DNA of 43,292 bases from Protaetiibacter sp. (GCA_030150265.1 JASLGG010000041.1:1-43292), one strand, 5' to 3'. Positions 32,784 through 40,907 are shown, counted from the stretch's first letter. Notes: generated by a model not told the origin, from the letters alone. Program-made: numbers and translations.

Positions 32784-33599
32784 GTGACACCCGTGGCCAA
32801 GACCCATCGCGACGCGGTCGACTTCGTGCCGCTCGACTGGACGGGGCAGCATCCGCCGGCCATGCCCGCCGCCGCGGTGCCGAACCACGTCGCGATCGTC
32901 ATGGACGGCAACGGGCGCTGGGCGAACGGCCGCGGCCTGACCCGGGTCGAGGGCCACAAGGCGGGCGAGGCGGCGCTGCTCGACGTCGTGGCCGGCGCCG
33001 TGCAGATCGGGGTCAGACACCTCTCGGTCTACGCCTTCTCGACGGAGAACTGGAAGCGCAGCCCCGACGAGGTGCGCTTCCTCATGGGCTTCAACCGCGA
33101 CGTGCTGCACCGCCGCCGCGACCAGCTCAACGAGTGGGGCGTGCGGGTGCGCTGGGCGGGCCGCACCCCGCGCCTGTGGCGCTCGGTGATCGACGAGCTG
33201 CGCTTCGCGGAGCGCCTCACCGCGCACAACGACGTGCTCACCCTCACGATGTGCGTCAACTACGGCGGGCGCACCGAGCTGCAGGATGCCGTGCGCGGCA
33301 TCGCGCGCGAGGTCGCGGCGGGCCGTCTCCATCCCGACCGCATCGGCGAGAAGACGATCCAGCGGCACCTGTACATCCCCGACATGCCGGATGTCGACCT
33401 CTTCGTGCGCAGCTCCGGAGAGCAGCGCACCAGCAACTTCCTGCTGTGGCAGAGCGCCTACGCCGAGATGGTGTTCCTCGACACCCTGTGGCCCGACTTC
33501 GGGCGCGCGCAGCTCTGGGAGGCGATCGAGCTCTACGGCCGCCGCACCCGTCGCTTCGGCGGGGCGACGGATGCGCCTGCCGCACCCGCCGCGGGCTAA
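32784..33599 (+). CDS. uppS: Isoprenyl transferase (undecaprenyl diphosphate synthase type)
   Basis: A 271-residue cis-prenyltransferase. The catalytic Asp is D41 in VAIVMDGNGRWA, followed by GH--G (EGHKAGEAAL), AFSTENWKRSPDEV and the C-terminal RSSGEQRTSNFLLWQSAYAE, all diagnostic. It extends isoprenyl diphosphate for cell-wall lipid carriers; chain length cannot be told from sequence, as actinobacteria have several such enzymes. The start GTG 32784 is 6 bases after TAGGGT. The upstream region holds unexplained phased repeats. Its TAA stop is part of the -10 of the next gene. Confidence 0.95.
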   Translation: MTPVAKTHRDAVDFVPLDWTGQHPPAMPAAAVPNHVAIVMDGNGRWANGRGLTRVEGHKAGEAALLDVVAGAVQIGVRHLSVYAFSTENWKRSPDEVRFLMGFNRDVLHRRRDQLNEWGVRVRWAGRTPRLWRSVIDELRFAERLTAHNDVLTLTMCVNYGGRTELQDAVRGIAREVAAGRLHPDRIGEKTIQRHLYIPDMPDVDLFVRSSGEQRTSNFLLWQSAYAEMVFLDTLWPDFGRAQLWEAIELYGRRTRRFGGATDAPAAPAAG

Positions 33600-33602
33600 G
33601 GT
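33597..33602 (+). promoter_or_regulatory. TAAGGT -10 element built on the uppS stop codon
   Basis: TAAGGT begins with the TAA stop of uppS and ends 6 bases before GTG 33609. Confidence 0.5.
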
Positions 33603-33608
33603 CGCATC

Positions 33609-34394
33609 GTGGATCTCGTCCCGCTGCTCGTCGTCGCGCTCGTGCTGCAGGCGTCGATCCTCGCGCTCCAGGTCGGCGACGCGATCACCTCCTTCATCGA
33701 CGCGCGTCGGGTGCGCGACACCGACGACCCGGAGCTCGTCACCCGCAACAGCGTGCGCGAGCTCGTCTGGACGATCGCCGTCACCGCGATCACGGCCGTG
33801 CTCGTGACCTTCGGCGTCGACGCGGCGGCCCGTTCGCTCTTCGACCTCGCGCAGCCTGGCGCCACCCTCCTGCTGCTCCTCGTCATGGCGCTCGTGGCCT
33901 TCGGGATCGGCACCGTCGCGGTGCTCGCCGTCGTGCGGCGCGACCGGCCCACCTACGCCCGCCTCCGTCGCGACCTGCGCGACCGCGCCGTGCTGCAGCT
34001 CGACGCGGAGGAGCTGGCCGTCTTCGACGCCCGCCTCGCGGATGCGGACCGCACGCGTGCCCGCCGCTCGGCGGCCGGGCCCACGCTGCGGCTCGTCGCG
34101 CTGCTCGTGGTGCTCGGGCTCGGCGTCGCGTCGGCGGTCGGCGGCTTCGCGGGCGGGCAGCTCGGCCTCGCGATCGCGGCGATCGCCGCCGCCGTGCTGA
34201 GCGTGGCCGCGTTCATCGTCGCGGTGCGCGCATCCGTCGTGCGGCAGGAGGCCGTCGACGCGGTGCGTGCGGAGCAGCGCGCGGAGGTCGTGGCGCTCCT
34301 CGAGCGGGCGCGCATCCCGCAGCGCAAGAACGTGCCGGGCCTGCGCGACCGCGTGGCGCGGGCGCTCGCGATCCTGCGCGAGCAGCAGCGGTAG
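33609..34394 (+). CDS. Multi-pass membrane protein of unknown function
   Basis: A 261-residue protein with hydrophobic segments at about 4-22, 52-70, 88-110, 156-175 and 182-205. A charged cytoplasmic stretch lies between the third and fourth (RRDRPTYARLRRDLRDRAVLQLDAEEL), and the C-terminus is soluble and basic (IPQRKNVPGLRDRVARAL). I do not recognise a family. It starts 9 bases after uppS with its own leaderless -10, so it may be expressed both with uppS and alone. It is followed by the PrsW-like protease gene, which also has its own -10. Confidence 0.75.
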   Translation: MDLVPLLVVALVLQASILALQVGDAITSFIDARRVRDTDDPELVTRNSVRELVWTIAVTAITAVLVTFGVDAAARSLFDLAQPGATLLLLLVMALVAFGIGTVAVLAVVRRDRPTYARLRRDLRDRAVLQLDAEELAVFDARLADADRTRARRSAAGPTLRLVALLVVLGLGVASAVGGFAGGQLGLAIAAIAAAVLSVAAFIVAVRASVVRQEAVDAVRAEQRAEVVALLERARIPQRKNVPGLRDRVARALAILREQQR

Positions 34395-34420
34395 TTCCCC
34401 GCCGACGGCGCCCGCGTCGG

Positions 34421-34426
34421 TAGGGT
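34421..34426 (+). promoter_or_regulatory. TAGGGT -10 element, leaderless promoter of the PrsW-like gene
   Basis: TAGGGT ends 6 bases before ATG 34433. Confidence 0.5.
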
Positions 34427-34432
34427 TGCGGC

Positions 34433-35656
34433 ATGTCGTTCGAACCCACCACGAACCAGCCCGCCGCCGCATCCGCGCCCGCGTCCGCCCCGCTCGAGGT
34501 GCAGGCGCAGGCGCAGCTCCCGGTGCAGCCCGCCTTCCAGCAGCCGGTGCGTCAGCGGCACGGCCTGGTCGGGTGGGCGATCGCCGGCTTCATCGTCATC
34601 GGCGTCTTCGGGATCGGCCTGCTCGCCTACCTGTTCTTCGCGCTCGGCCCGGTGCTCCTGCTCGTCGGCGGCTTCCTCGCCTTCGTGCCGCTCGCGATCG
34701 TCGGCTTCGGCGTGTTCTGGATCGACCGGTGGGAGCCGGAACCGCGGGGCCTGCTCGCCTTCGGCTTCCTGTGGGGCGCCGTCATGGCGGTCGCGATCGC
34801 GCTCATCGTCGACGCGGGGGTGCAGTTCGCGACCTATGCGGCCGGCATCGACACCGCCGCCCTCGACGTGCTGAGCGGCGTGCTGCAGGCGCCGGTGGTC
34901 GAGGAGGGCGCGAAGGGCCTCGGCGTGCTGCTGATCTTCCTCGTCGCCCGGCGCTACTTCGACGGACCGGTCGACGGCGTCGTCTACGCGGCGGTCGTCG
35001 CGGGCGGTTTCGCCTTCACCGAGAACATCCTCTACTTCGCCGACTCGGCCTCCTACTCGGGGATCGTCTCGGCGGATGTGGCTCTCACCTTCTTCGTGCG
35101 CGGCATCATGTCGCCCTTCGCCCACGTCATGTTCACCTCCATGACGGGCCTCTTCATCGGCCTCTGGGGGCGCAAGAGCATCGCGGGCGGCATCGGCGGC
35201 TTCTTCGTGGGCCTCATCCCGGCGATGGCACTGCACGCGATCTGGAACGCGACCGCGCTGCTCGGGCTCATCGGCTGGTTCCTCGTCTACCTCGTCGTGC
35301 AGGTGCCGCTGTTCGCCCTCTCGATCGTGCTCGTCGTGCAGCTGCGCAAGCGCGAGGCCCGGCTGACGGCCGAGCGGCTCACCGAATACGCGGCCGCCGG
35401 ATGGTTCAGCCCCGCCGAGATCGACACGCTCGCGACCCCGGCGGGCCGCAAGCATGCCATGACCTGGGCCAAGGCGAACCGGGTCGCGCCGCTCATGCGG
35501 GGCTACATCCGGGACGCGACGACGCTCGCCTGCACGCGCCAGCGCATCATCGCGGGCCGCGACCGGGCCGGCGCCCAGCAGGACGAGCAGGCGCTGCTGA
35601 CGCGGGTGACGGCGTCGCGGCAGGCGCTCCAGGCGGCGGTCCGTCCGGCGGTCTGA
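34433..35656 (+). CDS. PrsW family intramembrane metalloprotease
   Basis: A 407-residue membrane protease. After an Ala/Pro/Gln-rich N-terminus of about 42 residues, eight or so membrane segments follow. The family motifs are present: EEGAKG (157-162, metal-binding glutamates and lysine), FAFTENILYF (193-202, E197), a histidine in FAHVMFTS (H231) and HAIWN (H268). PrsW cleaves anti-sigma factors in Bacillus; the substrate here is unknown. The C-terminal 110 residues are cytoplasmic and contain a helical segment typical of the actinobacterial members. It converges with the next gene, 14 bases between stops. Confidence 0.9.
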   Translation: MSFEPTTNQPAAASAPASAPLEVQAQAQLPVQPAFQQPVRQRHGLVGWAIAGFIVIGVFGIGLLAYLFFALGPVLLLVGGFLAFVPLAIVGFGVFWIDRWEPEPRGLLAFGFLWGAVMAVAIALIVDAGVQFATYAAGIDTAALDVLSGVLQAPVVEEGAKGLGVLLIFLVARRYFDGPVDGVVYAAVVAGGFAFTENILYFADSASYSGIVSADVALTFFVRGIMSPFAHVMFTSMTGLFIGLWGRKSIAGGIGGFFVGLIPAMALHAIWNATALLGLIGWFLVYLVVQVPLFALSIVLVVQLRKREARLTAERLTEYAAAGWFSPAEIDTLATPAGRKHAMTWAKANRVAPLMRGYIRDATTLACTRQRIIAGRDRAGAQQDEQALLTRVTASRQALQAAVRPAV

Positions 35657-35670
35657 GGCGCAGCAGCGCG

Positions 35671-36711
35671 TCAGCGCAGTGCCGTCATCGCGAACCACAC
35701 GGCGATGACGGCCGCGGTCATCGCGATCCCGAGCCACGGCACCCCGCGGCGCAGGCGCGCGCCCCGGGGTGCCACGACATCCGCCAGCCGGTTCCCGACG
35801 TGCTCGTCGGCGTAGCGGTCGGTTCGCTCGACGGTGCGCGCGCCCACCGTGTCGACGATGCGCAGCAGCCGGAGCAGGGTGCTCGGGTCGCCCATCCGGA
35901 ACCGCTGCGAGGAGTAGACGAACATCCAGTCGTCGATCACCTCGACGTCGAACGCGCCCGCCTCGTCGATGAGCAGGGCCATGAGGTCCGGCGTGAACAC
36001 GTAGAGGGCGTCGCGCTCGTACTCGCGCGGGCAGTAGAGGGTGAAGTGCCGGTCGAAGTCTCCCTCGAGCGAGAGCACCTGATCGCGTGCGAAGGCGGCC
36101 GGGAGGTTGCTCATGCCGAGCACGTCGTTGGCGCGCGCGTCGAGGAGCATGTGCGGAACGTGCCGGTCGAGGCGGAGCGCCATGAAGCCCCAGACGTGGA
36201 TCTGCTGGCTCTTGCCCGACCCGGTCGTGTAGCGGAAGTTCCCGATGTCGAGGAAGCGGGGCACGGCGCGCACGATGTGGTCGATCGCCTGCCGCTGTCG
36301 TCCGATGCGGAAGATCATGCCCGGGTAGCTCGGCTCCGGATCGCGCGGCGAGAACGCGAAGCCGTTCGCCTCCGCGAAGCCCACGAGGCGCATGAGGCGT
36401 TCGCGGCGCCCGGCGGAGGAGCGGACGAGGGCCACCACCGCCCAGACCGTCCCGAGCAGGAGCGCGGCCGGCAGCACGACCGCGACGAGGCCCCAGGCGC
36501 CCGAGCGCACCGCACCGCTCGCGACCTCGCGCACGGTCGTCGTGATGAACAGCAGGGCGACCGCCGCGATCGGCACGGCGACGAGCGCGGTCCAGAGGGA
36601 GGGCTCGCCGCGGAAGCGCACGCCGCGGTGCTCGGCGCTCCAGGAGCGCAGCCGTGACGGCGTCACGGGCTCGAGAAGCGGGCCGAGGTCCCAGCGCGGG
36701 GTGGTGGTCAT
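35671..36711 (-). CDS. Membrane protein of unknown function
   Basis: A 346-residue protein with two N-terminal membrane segments (about 38-58 and 70-96), a large soluble central domain (about 105-310) and one C-terminal membrane segment (about 323-343). The central part contains FRIGRQRQAIDHIVR, GNFRYTTGSGKSQQIHVWGFMALRLDRHVPHMLLD and RHFTLYCPREYERDALYVFTPDLMALL, a pattern I know from actinobacterial membrane proteins without an assigned role. The start ATG 36711 follows TTCAAT (36718-36723) by 6 bases. The upstream 346 bases contain inverted repeats but no gene. Confidence 0.75.
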   Translation of the reverse strand: MTTTPRWDLGPLLEPVTPSRLRSWSAEHRGVRFRGEPSLWTALVAVPIAAVALLFITTTVREVASGAVRSGAWGLVAVVLPAALLLGTVWAVVALVRSSAGRRERLMRLVGFAEANGFAFSPRDPEPSYPGMIFRIGRQRQAIDHIVRAVPRFLDIGNFRYTTGSGKSQQIHVWGFMALRLDRHVPHMLLDARANDVLGMSNLPAAFARDQVLSLEGDFDRHFTLYCPREYERDALYVFTPDLMALLIDEAGAFDVEVIDDWMFVYSSQRFRMGDPSTLLRLLRIVDTVGARTVERTDRYADEHVGNRLADVVAPRGARLRRGVPWLGIAMTAAVIAVWFAMTALR

Positions 36712-36757
36712 CCGTCCATTGAACAGGAGTGGGCGGCTGCCGCACGGCCCCCACAAG

Positions 36758-36808
36758 ACTCATCGCCCAGTGGCGGGTCGATGACTCCGGCTCTGCTGGG
36801 CGATGAGT
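36758..36808. repeat. 13-bp perfect inverted repeat
   Basis: ACTCATCGCCCAG at 36758-36770 and its complement CTGGGCGATGAGT at 36796-36808 enclose 25 bases. It could be a folded RNA, an operator pair or the ends of a small mobile element. Confidence 0.7.
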
Positions 36809-36888
36809 TGATCTGCATCCAGGGTGCACCCGCGCCGCGCGAACGTCAAGGGTCGACGCGCGAGGCGCGGAGCGGTGCGGTGGGGTCG

Positions 36889-36968
36889 AGAAATGCAGGA
36901 CTCCTCGAGCGCGACGCCCGCGACGGCGGGCGGCGGCATCCTCTCGGCGGCGTTCCTCCTGCATTTCT
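36889..36968. repeat. 12-bp perfect inverted repeat enclosing 56 bases
   Basis: AGAAATGCAGGA (36889-36900) and TCCTGCATTTCT (36957-36968) are exact complements. The interior is Gly/Ala-codon-like GC-rich sequence without a gene. Both arms contain AAATGCAGGA-type strings whose base content is lower in GC than their surroundings. Confidence 0.65.
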
Positions 36969-37057
36969 GAGGTGGAGCGGGCGGGGCGGGGCGGGATGTG
37001 GTGGAGCGGATGCGGCGGGGTGCGCGGGGCGGGGCGCGCGGGGTGGCGGTGGCCGGG

Positions 37058-38257
37058 TCAGCCGGTGACGCAGTGGCCCGACGCCACCGGCTTCGTGAGG
37101 CTCTCCGCGGTCGACAGCAGCGGTTCGAGCTGGGCGAGCGTCGTCGCGTAGCCGAGGTTCGCGTGGTCGGCGTTGCGGGCGAACACGATGCCCGCCACGC
37201 GGCCGTCGAGCGTCACGAGCGGTCCGCCGGAGTTGCCCGGCTGCACGTCGGCGGCCAGCGTCGCCACCTCCCGCGAGCTCGAGCTCTCGCCGTAGATGTC
37301 GGCCACGCGCTCGGTCGAGATCGCCAGCACCTGGGCGGGCGCCTGGGTGAAGGGTCCGCCGTGCGGGTATCCGTCCACGACGCCGGTCAGCCCGATCGAG
37401 GCGTCGGTCAGCGCGAGCGGCGTCGCCTCGAGGCCCGGGACGGCGATGATCGCGATGTCGACATCCGGATCGAACCACACGACCGTGCCGTCGAGCGCCT
37501 GGCCGTCGGGCAGCTCGACCACGGGGTTCGTGACGCCCGCCACGACGTGCGCGTTCGTGACGACGCGCTCGGGCGCCACCACGAAGCCACTGCCGGACTG
37601 GTTCTGGCCGCAGGCGAAGGCGGTGCCGTTGATGCGCGCGACGGACCGCGCCGCGACCGCGAGCCGGTCGGTCTGGGTGTCGACCTGGGGCGGGGTGGGC
37701 TCCGCGGCGATGCCGCCGAGCGCGCCCTCGATCGTGGGGATGCCCTGCTCGAGGATCGCCGAGCGCACCCGTGCGAGGCCGTCGGCGATCGGCGCGGGCG
37801 TCAGCCGGTCGATCGTGCCGATCACGACGGATCGCTTCACGGCCTGCGAGAGCACCGGAACGCCGAGCTGCGCGATGCTCCCGGCGACGAGCGTCATGAC
37901 GAGGGCGGCCGCCACGAGGCTCGCGACCGCGCCGAGCAGCCGCTCCAGGGTGGAGAGGTCGCGCTCGCGGCGGCGGTCGTCGCGCCGGCGGCGGCGAAGG
38001 GCGGATACCGCCGTCACCCCGAGCAGGTGCCCGCCGACGAGCAGGAGCACCGCGAGCGCGATCGACACGCCCAGACGCCACTCGGGGGAGGGGATCGCGG
38101 CGGCGATGAGCGGCACCGCGAAGAAGGCGGCCACGCCGCCCGCCGCGATGCCGAGGATGGCGCCCAGGCTGCGCAGGATGCCGCTGCGCCAGCCCTCGCC
38201 GAGGTACACCACGAGCACGAGCACGAGGAGCACGTCGAGGAGCCGGGCGGCGATCAC
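37058..38257 (-). CDS. marP: MarP-like membrane-anchored periplasmic serine protease
   Basis: A 399-residue protein. The N-terminal 150 residues are a CvpA-like four-helix membrane domain with a basic loop (RRRRRDDRRRERD, 88-100). The C-terminal domain is a chymotrypsin-like protease with H237 in VTNAHVV, D267 (or D263/D265) in WFDPDVDIAII and S343 in QPGNSGGP. Cysteines C216 and C396 match the redox-active disulfide of Mycobacterium MarP (Rv3671c), and length and serine number are also very close. MarP is needed for acid and oxidative stress resistance. The start is GTG 38257, 6 bases after GAGACT (38264-38269). Confidence 0.9.
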   Translation of the reverse strand: MIAARLLDVLLVLVLVVYLGEGWRSGILRSLGAILGIAAGGVAAFFAVPLIAAAIPSPEWRLGVSIALAVLLLVGGHLLGVTAVSALRRRRRDDRRRERDLSTLERLLGAVASLVAAALVMTLVAGSIAQLGVPVLSQAVKRSVVIGTIDRLTPAPIADGLARVRSAILEQGIPTIEGALGGIAAEPTPPQVDTQTDRLAVAARSVARINGTAFACGQNQSGSGFVVAPERVVTNAHVVAGVTNPVVELPDGQALDGTVVWFDPDVDIAIIAVPGLEATPLALTDASIGLTGVVDGYPHGGPFTQAPAQVLAISTERVADIYGESSSSREVATLAADVQPGNSGGPLVTLDGRVAGIVFARNADHANLGYATTLAQLEPLLSTAESLTKPVASGHCVTG

Positions 38258-38263
38258 CCCTCC

Positions 38264-38269
38264 AGTCTC
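38264..38269 (-). promoter_or_regulatory. GAGACT -10 candidate of the marP-like gene
   Basis: On the minus strand GAGACT-GGAGGG-GTG precedes the start. The same GAGACT with 6-base spacing precedes the YggU gene (38522-38527, GAGACT-GGACGG-ATG). Confidence 0.45.
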
Positions 38270-38278
38270 GCAGCCCTC

Positions 38279-38515
38279 TCAGTCATCGGCCCGGATGAGT
38301 TTGGTGCGTCCGGCGCGACCCCGCACGATCGCGACCCGCGACGGGGCCACCCCGAGGTGCGCGGCGACCACCCGCTCGACCGCGGCGTTGGCCTTGCCGT
38401 CGACGGCCCGCTCGCGCACGTGCACCACGAGCTCGGCGTCGAGGCCCTCGGGGGCCGGCTCGACGAGCGGCCCCTTCGAGCTCCCGGGCTTCACCCGCAC
38501 GCGCAGCTCCCGCAT
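38279..38515 (-). CDS. DUF167/YggU family protein
   Basis: A 78-residue protein beginning MRELRVRVKPGSSK, with the family core DGKANAAVERVVAAHLGV followed by IVRGRAGRTKLI. Family function is unknown; the fold is small alpha/beta. It lies between the marP-like gene and rpsO and has its own GAGACT -10 at 38522-38527. It is divergent from rpsO. The length is slightly below the usual 95-100 residues. Confidence 0.85.
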   Translation of the reverse strand: MRELRVRVKPGSSKGPLVEPAPEGLDAELVVHVRERAVDGKANAAVERVVAAHLGVAPSRVAIVRGRAGRTKLIRADD

Positions 38516-38563
38516 CCGTCCAGTCTCCCGGATGCGCGGGCATCCGGCCGCCGGACGCTCTGG

Positions 38564-38569
38564 TAGAGT
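38564..38569 (+). promoter_or_regulatory. rpsO: TAGAGT -10 element of rpsO
   Basis: TAGAGT lies 88 bases before the rpsO ATG, so transcription starts near 38576 and gives a leader of about 80 bases. Confidence 0.55.
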
Positions 38570-38575
38570 CGACAG

Positions 38576-38657
38576 GTTGCCGTCGAACGGCCGCGGATCA
38601 AGAGCGCCCCTGCAACGGGCAGGTGGCACCGCGCAGCGAGAGAAAGGGGATCCCTCT
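38576..38657 (+). promoter_or_regulatory. rpsO: Structured 5' leader of rpsO, candidate S15 autoregulatory RNA
   Basis: The leader region can form GCCGT-CGA-ACGGC (38579-38591; its first bases lie near the predicted start) and two mutually exclusive stems, GCCC/GGGC (38606-38609 with 38617-38620) and CCTGC/GCAGG (38609-38613 with 38619-38623). A GAAAGGGG Shine-Dalgarno site lies at 38642-38649. S15 represses its own synthesis through leader structures in several phyla including Actinobacteria; here that is an inference. Confidence 0.5.
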
Positions 38658-38927
38658 ATGGCCCTGGATGCAGAGACCAAGAAGGCGATCATCGACGAGT
38701 ACGCGACCGCCCCCGGAGACACCGGATCCCCCGAGGTGCAGGTCGCGATCCTCACCAAGCGGATCAAGGACCTCACCGAGCACCTCAAGGAGCACAAGCA
38801 CGACCACCACTCGCGTCGTGGCCTCCTGCTGCTCGTGGGACAGCGTCGCCGGCTCCTCGGCTACCTCCAGGACATCGACATCGAGCGCTACCGCTCGCTG
38901 ATCGAGCGACTGGGGCTTCGCCGCTAA
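38658..38927 (+). CDS. rpsO: 30S ribosomal protein S15
   Basis: An 89-residue ribosomal protein S15, the standard length. It binds the 16S rRNA central domain early in 30S assembly. Diagnostic segments are YATAPGDTGSPEVQVAILTKRI, LKEHKHDHHSRRGLLLLVGQRRRLLGYL and the C-terminal RYRSLIERLGLRR. The ATG has a GAAAGGGG Shine-Dalgarno site 8 bases upstream. It is a single-gene transcript between a TAGAGT promoter and a strong terminator; in many actinobacteria pnp follows, but here it does not. Confidence 0.97.
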   Translation: MALDAETKKAIIDEYATAPGDTGSPEVQVAILTKRIKDLTEHLKEHKHDHHSRRGLLLLVGQRRRLLGYLQDIDIERYRSLIERLGLRR

Positions 38928-38945
38928 GCGAATCGCCTGACTTCA

Positions 38946-38981
38946 CCGGAGGCCGTCACCCGTCAGGGTGGCGGCCTCCGG
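38946..38981 (+). terminator. Terminator of rpsO
   Basis: A 16-bp stem (38946-38961 with 38966-38981, one G-T pair) around the loop GTCA is followed by CGTTCCTCC. It is the most stable hairpin in the window. Confidence 0.8.
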
Positions 38982-38994
38982 CGTTCCTCCCCGG

Positions 38995-39000
38995 TAGGGT
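38995..39000 (+). promoter_or_regulatory. TAGGGT -10 element of the CASTOR/POLLUX-like gene
   Basis: TAGGGT lies just after the rpsO terminator, 35 bases before ATG 39036. This start is therefore not leaderless; CCGGAG (39024-39029) may serve as a Shine-Dalgarno site. Confidence 0.5.
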
Positions 39001-39035
39001 TCCTGCAGCCGCCTCGTGAGCCACCGGAGACCGCC

Positions 39036-40907
39036 ATGGACAAGCCGACCTTCCGCGACCGCCTGCGCTATCGCTTCGACACCTGGATGTCGAGGGGCAC
39101 CGTCGCCCTGATCGGCCTGCTGGGGGCCGCGACGGTGCTCTTCGTCGTGGTGCTCGCGCTCATCGTGTGGGCGCTGCCGCTGCATCCGGACGACGAGCCC
39201 GAGGGCGACTTCCTCGACATCCTCTGGGGCAACCTGATGCGCACCCTCGACCCCGGCACGATGGGCGGCGACACCGGGTGGGGCTTCCGGGTGGCGATGC
39301 TCGTCGTCACGATCGGCGGGCTCGTCATCGTGGCGGGTCTCATCGGCATCGTCTCGGGCGGCTTCGACGCCAAGGTCGAGGAGCTGCGCAAGGGGCGCTC
39401 GCGGGTGCTCGAGAGCGACCACACGCTCGTGCTGGGGTGGAGCGACAAGGTGTTCTCGATCGTCTCGGAGCTCGCGATCGCGAACGCGTCGCGGCGACGC
39501 AGCGCGATCGTCGTGCTCGCGGATCGGGACAAGGTCGAGATGGAGGACGCGATCCGGGCGGCCGTCGGGCGGACCGGGTCGACGGCGGTCATCTGCCGCT
39601 CCGGCGACCCGATGACCCTCGGCGACCTCGAGCTCGGCAGCCCGCACACCGCGCGGAGCATCGTGCTGCTCGCCAGCGACGGGAGCGACGACCCGGATGC
39701 CGAGGTGATCAAGACGGCGCTCGCGCTCACCAACAACCCCCGTCGGCGAGCCGGGCGCTACCACATCGTGGGCGAGCTCCACGATCCGGCCAACCTCGAG
39801 GTCGCGCGCCTGGTCGGCCGCGACGAGGTCGAGTGGGTGCTGGCGAGCGATCTCATCAGCCGGATCACGGTGCAGTCCTGTCGGCAGTCGGGCCTCAGCG
39901 TCGTCTACTCGGAGCTGCTGGCCTTCGAGGGCAACGAGATCTATTTCGCCGAGCTCCCCGAGCTCGTGGGGCGCAGCTACGGCGAGCTGCTGTTCTCCTT
40001 CGTCGACTCCTGCCTCATCGGCATCGCGACGGCCGACGAGACGCTCCTCAACCCGCCCGCCGAGCGGCGGTATGCGGCGGGCGAGCAGCTCATCCTCGTC
40101 GCCCAGGATGACGCGACCGTCCACAGCGCGGCTCCCGGACTGCCGGACGACGCGCTCGTCGAGACCGCGCTGTCGCCGACGTCGGCGCCGGAGCACACGC
40201 TGGTGCTGGGGGTCAACGCGCACCTGCCGCTCGTGCTGCGCGAGCTCGCGGAGTACGTGCAGGAGGGCTCGACCGCGCTCGTGGTCGCCGACCCCGCCCC
40301 GGCCGGCCTGCGGTCGTCCCCGCGTCTCGCGGTGGAGGCCCGTGCGGGCGATCCGACGAACCGGGAGGTGCTCGACGGTCTCGAGGTGGGCGCGGCGGAC
40401 CACGTCATCGTGCTCGCCGACGACGCCCTCCCGACCCAGCGGGCGGATGCCCGCACGCTCGTGACCCTCCTGCACCTGCGCGACATCGCGGGGCGGGCGG
40501 CGCTCGACCTCAACGTGGTGAGCGAGATGCTCGACGACCGCAACCGCGAGCTCGCCGAGGTGACGGATGTCGACGACTTCATCGTGAGCGACAAGCTCGT
40601 GGCCCTCATGCTCGCCCAGCTGAGCGAGAACGCGCGCCTCGCGGAGGTGTTCGCGACGCTCTTCTCGGCGGAGGGCAGCGAGATCTATCTCCGACAGGTC
40701 TCCGGGTACCTGGTGGACGGCGCCGAGGCCGACTTCTTCACCGTGGTCGAAGCGGCGCGGCGGCGCGGCGAGACGGCCGTCGGATATCGCGTCGCCGCGC
40801 TCGCGCACAGCGGGGCCGACAACTACGGCGTCGTGCTCAATCCGCGCAAGGACGTGCGCCGTCGTTACGAGGCGGGGGACCGCATCATCGTGCTCGCCGC
40901 CGAATAG
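39036..40907 (+). CDS. CASTOR/POLLUX-related ion channel with RCK domains
   Basis: A 623-residue protein. One hydrophobic segment (22-46), a short pore-like stretch (MRTLDPGTMGGDTGW, 68-82) and a second hydrophobic segment (84-108) form a two-helix channel module. Two RCK-type regulator domains follow, the first starting near residue 127 (HTLVLGWSDKVFSIVSEL) and the second near 390 (EHTLVLGVNAHLPLVLREL). The pattern LDPGT-GGD is typical of the CASTOR/POLLUX/DMI1 family, cation channels described in plants with bacterial relatives of unclear physiology. It is unlike Trk or Kch, whose filter carries TVGYG. Confidence 0.88.
   Translation: MDKPTFRDRLRYRFDTWMSRGTVALIGLLGAATVLFVVVLALIVWALPLHPDDEPEGDFLDILWGNLMRTLDPGTMGGDTGWGFRVAMLVVTIGGLVIVAGLIGIVSGGFDAKVEELRKGRSRVLESDHTLVLGWSDKVFSIVSELAIANASRRRSAIVVLADRDKVEMEDAIRAAVGRTGSTAVICRSGDPMTLGDLELGSPHTARSIVLLASDGSDDPDAEVIKTALALTNNPRRRAGRYHIVGELHDPANLEVARLVGRDEVEWVLASDLISRITVQSCRQSGLSVVYSELLAFEGNEIYFAELPELVGRSYGELLFSFVDSCLIGIATADETLLNPPAERRYAAGEQLILVAQDDATVHSAAPGLPDDALVETALSPTSAPEHTLVLGVNAHLPLVLRELAEYVQEGSTALVVADPAPAGLRSSPRLAVEARAGDPTNREVLDGLEVGAADHVIVLADDALPTQRADARTLVTLLHLRDIAGRAALDLNVVSEMLDDRNRELAEVTDVDDFIVSDKLVALMLAQLSENARLAEVFATLFSAEGSEIYLRQVSGYLVDGAEADFFTVVEAARRRGETAVGYRVAALAHSGADNYGVVLNPRKDVRRRYEAGDRIIVLAAE

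Larger units (their letters stand above)
36712..37057. other. Gene-free interval with two long inverted repeats
   Basis: No convincing gene is seen in these 346 bases. ACTCATCGCCCAG (36758-36770) pairs perfectly with 36796-36808 across a 25-base loop. AGAAATGCAGGA (36889-36900) pairs perfectly with TCCTGCATTTCT (36957-36968) across 56 bases. The segment 36969-37050 is a low-complexity GGGGCGG-rich run. It lies upstream of the gene at 36711 (minus) and downstream of the marP-like gene. Confidence 0.7.

Noticed and set aside
36781..37068. Possible 95-codon gene in the gap between two minus-strand genes
   Set aside because: No promoter or Shine-Dalgarno site, composition is low-complexity Gly/Arg, and it crosses the inverted repeats.
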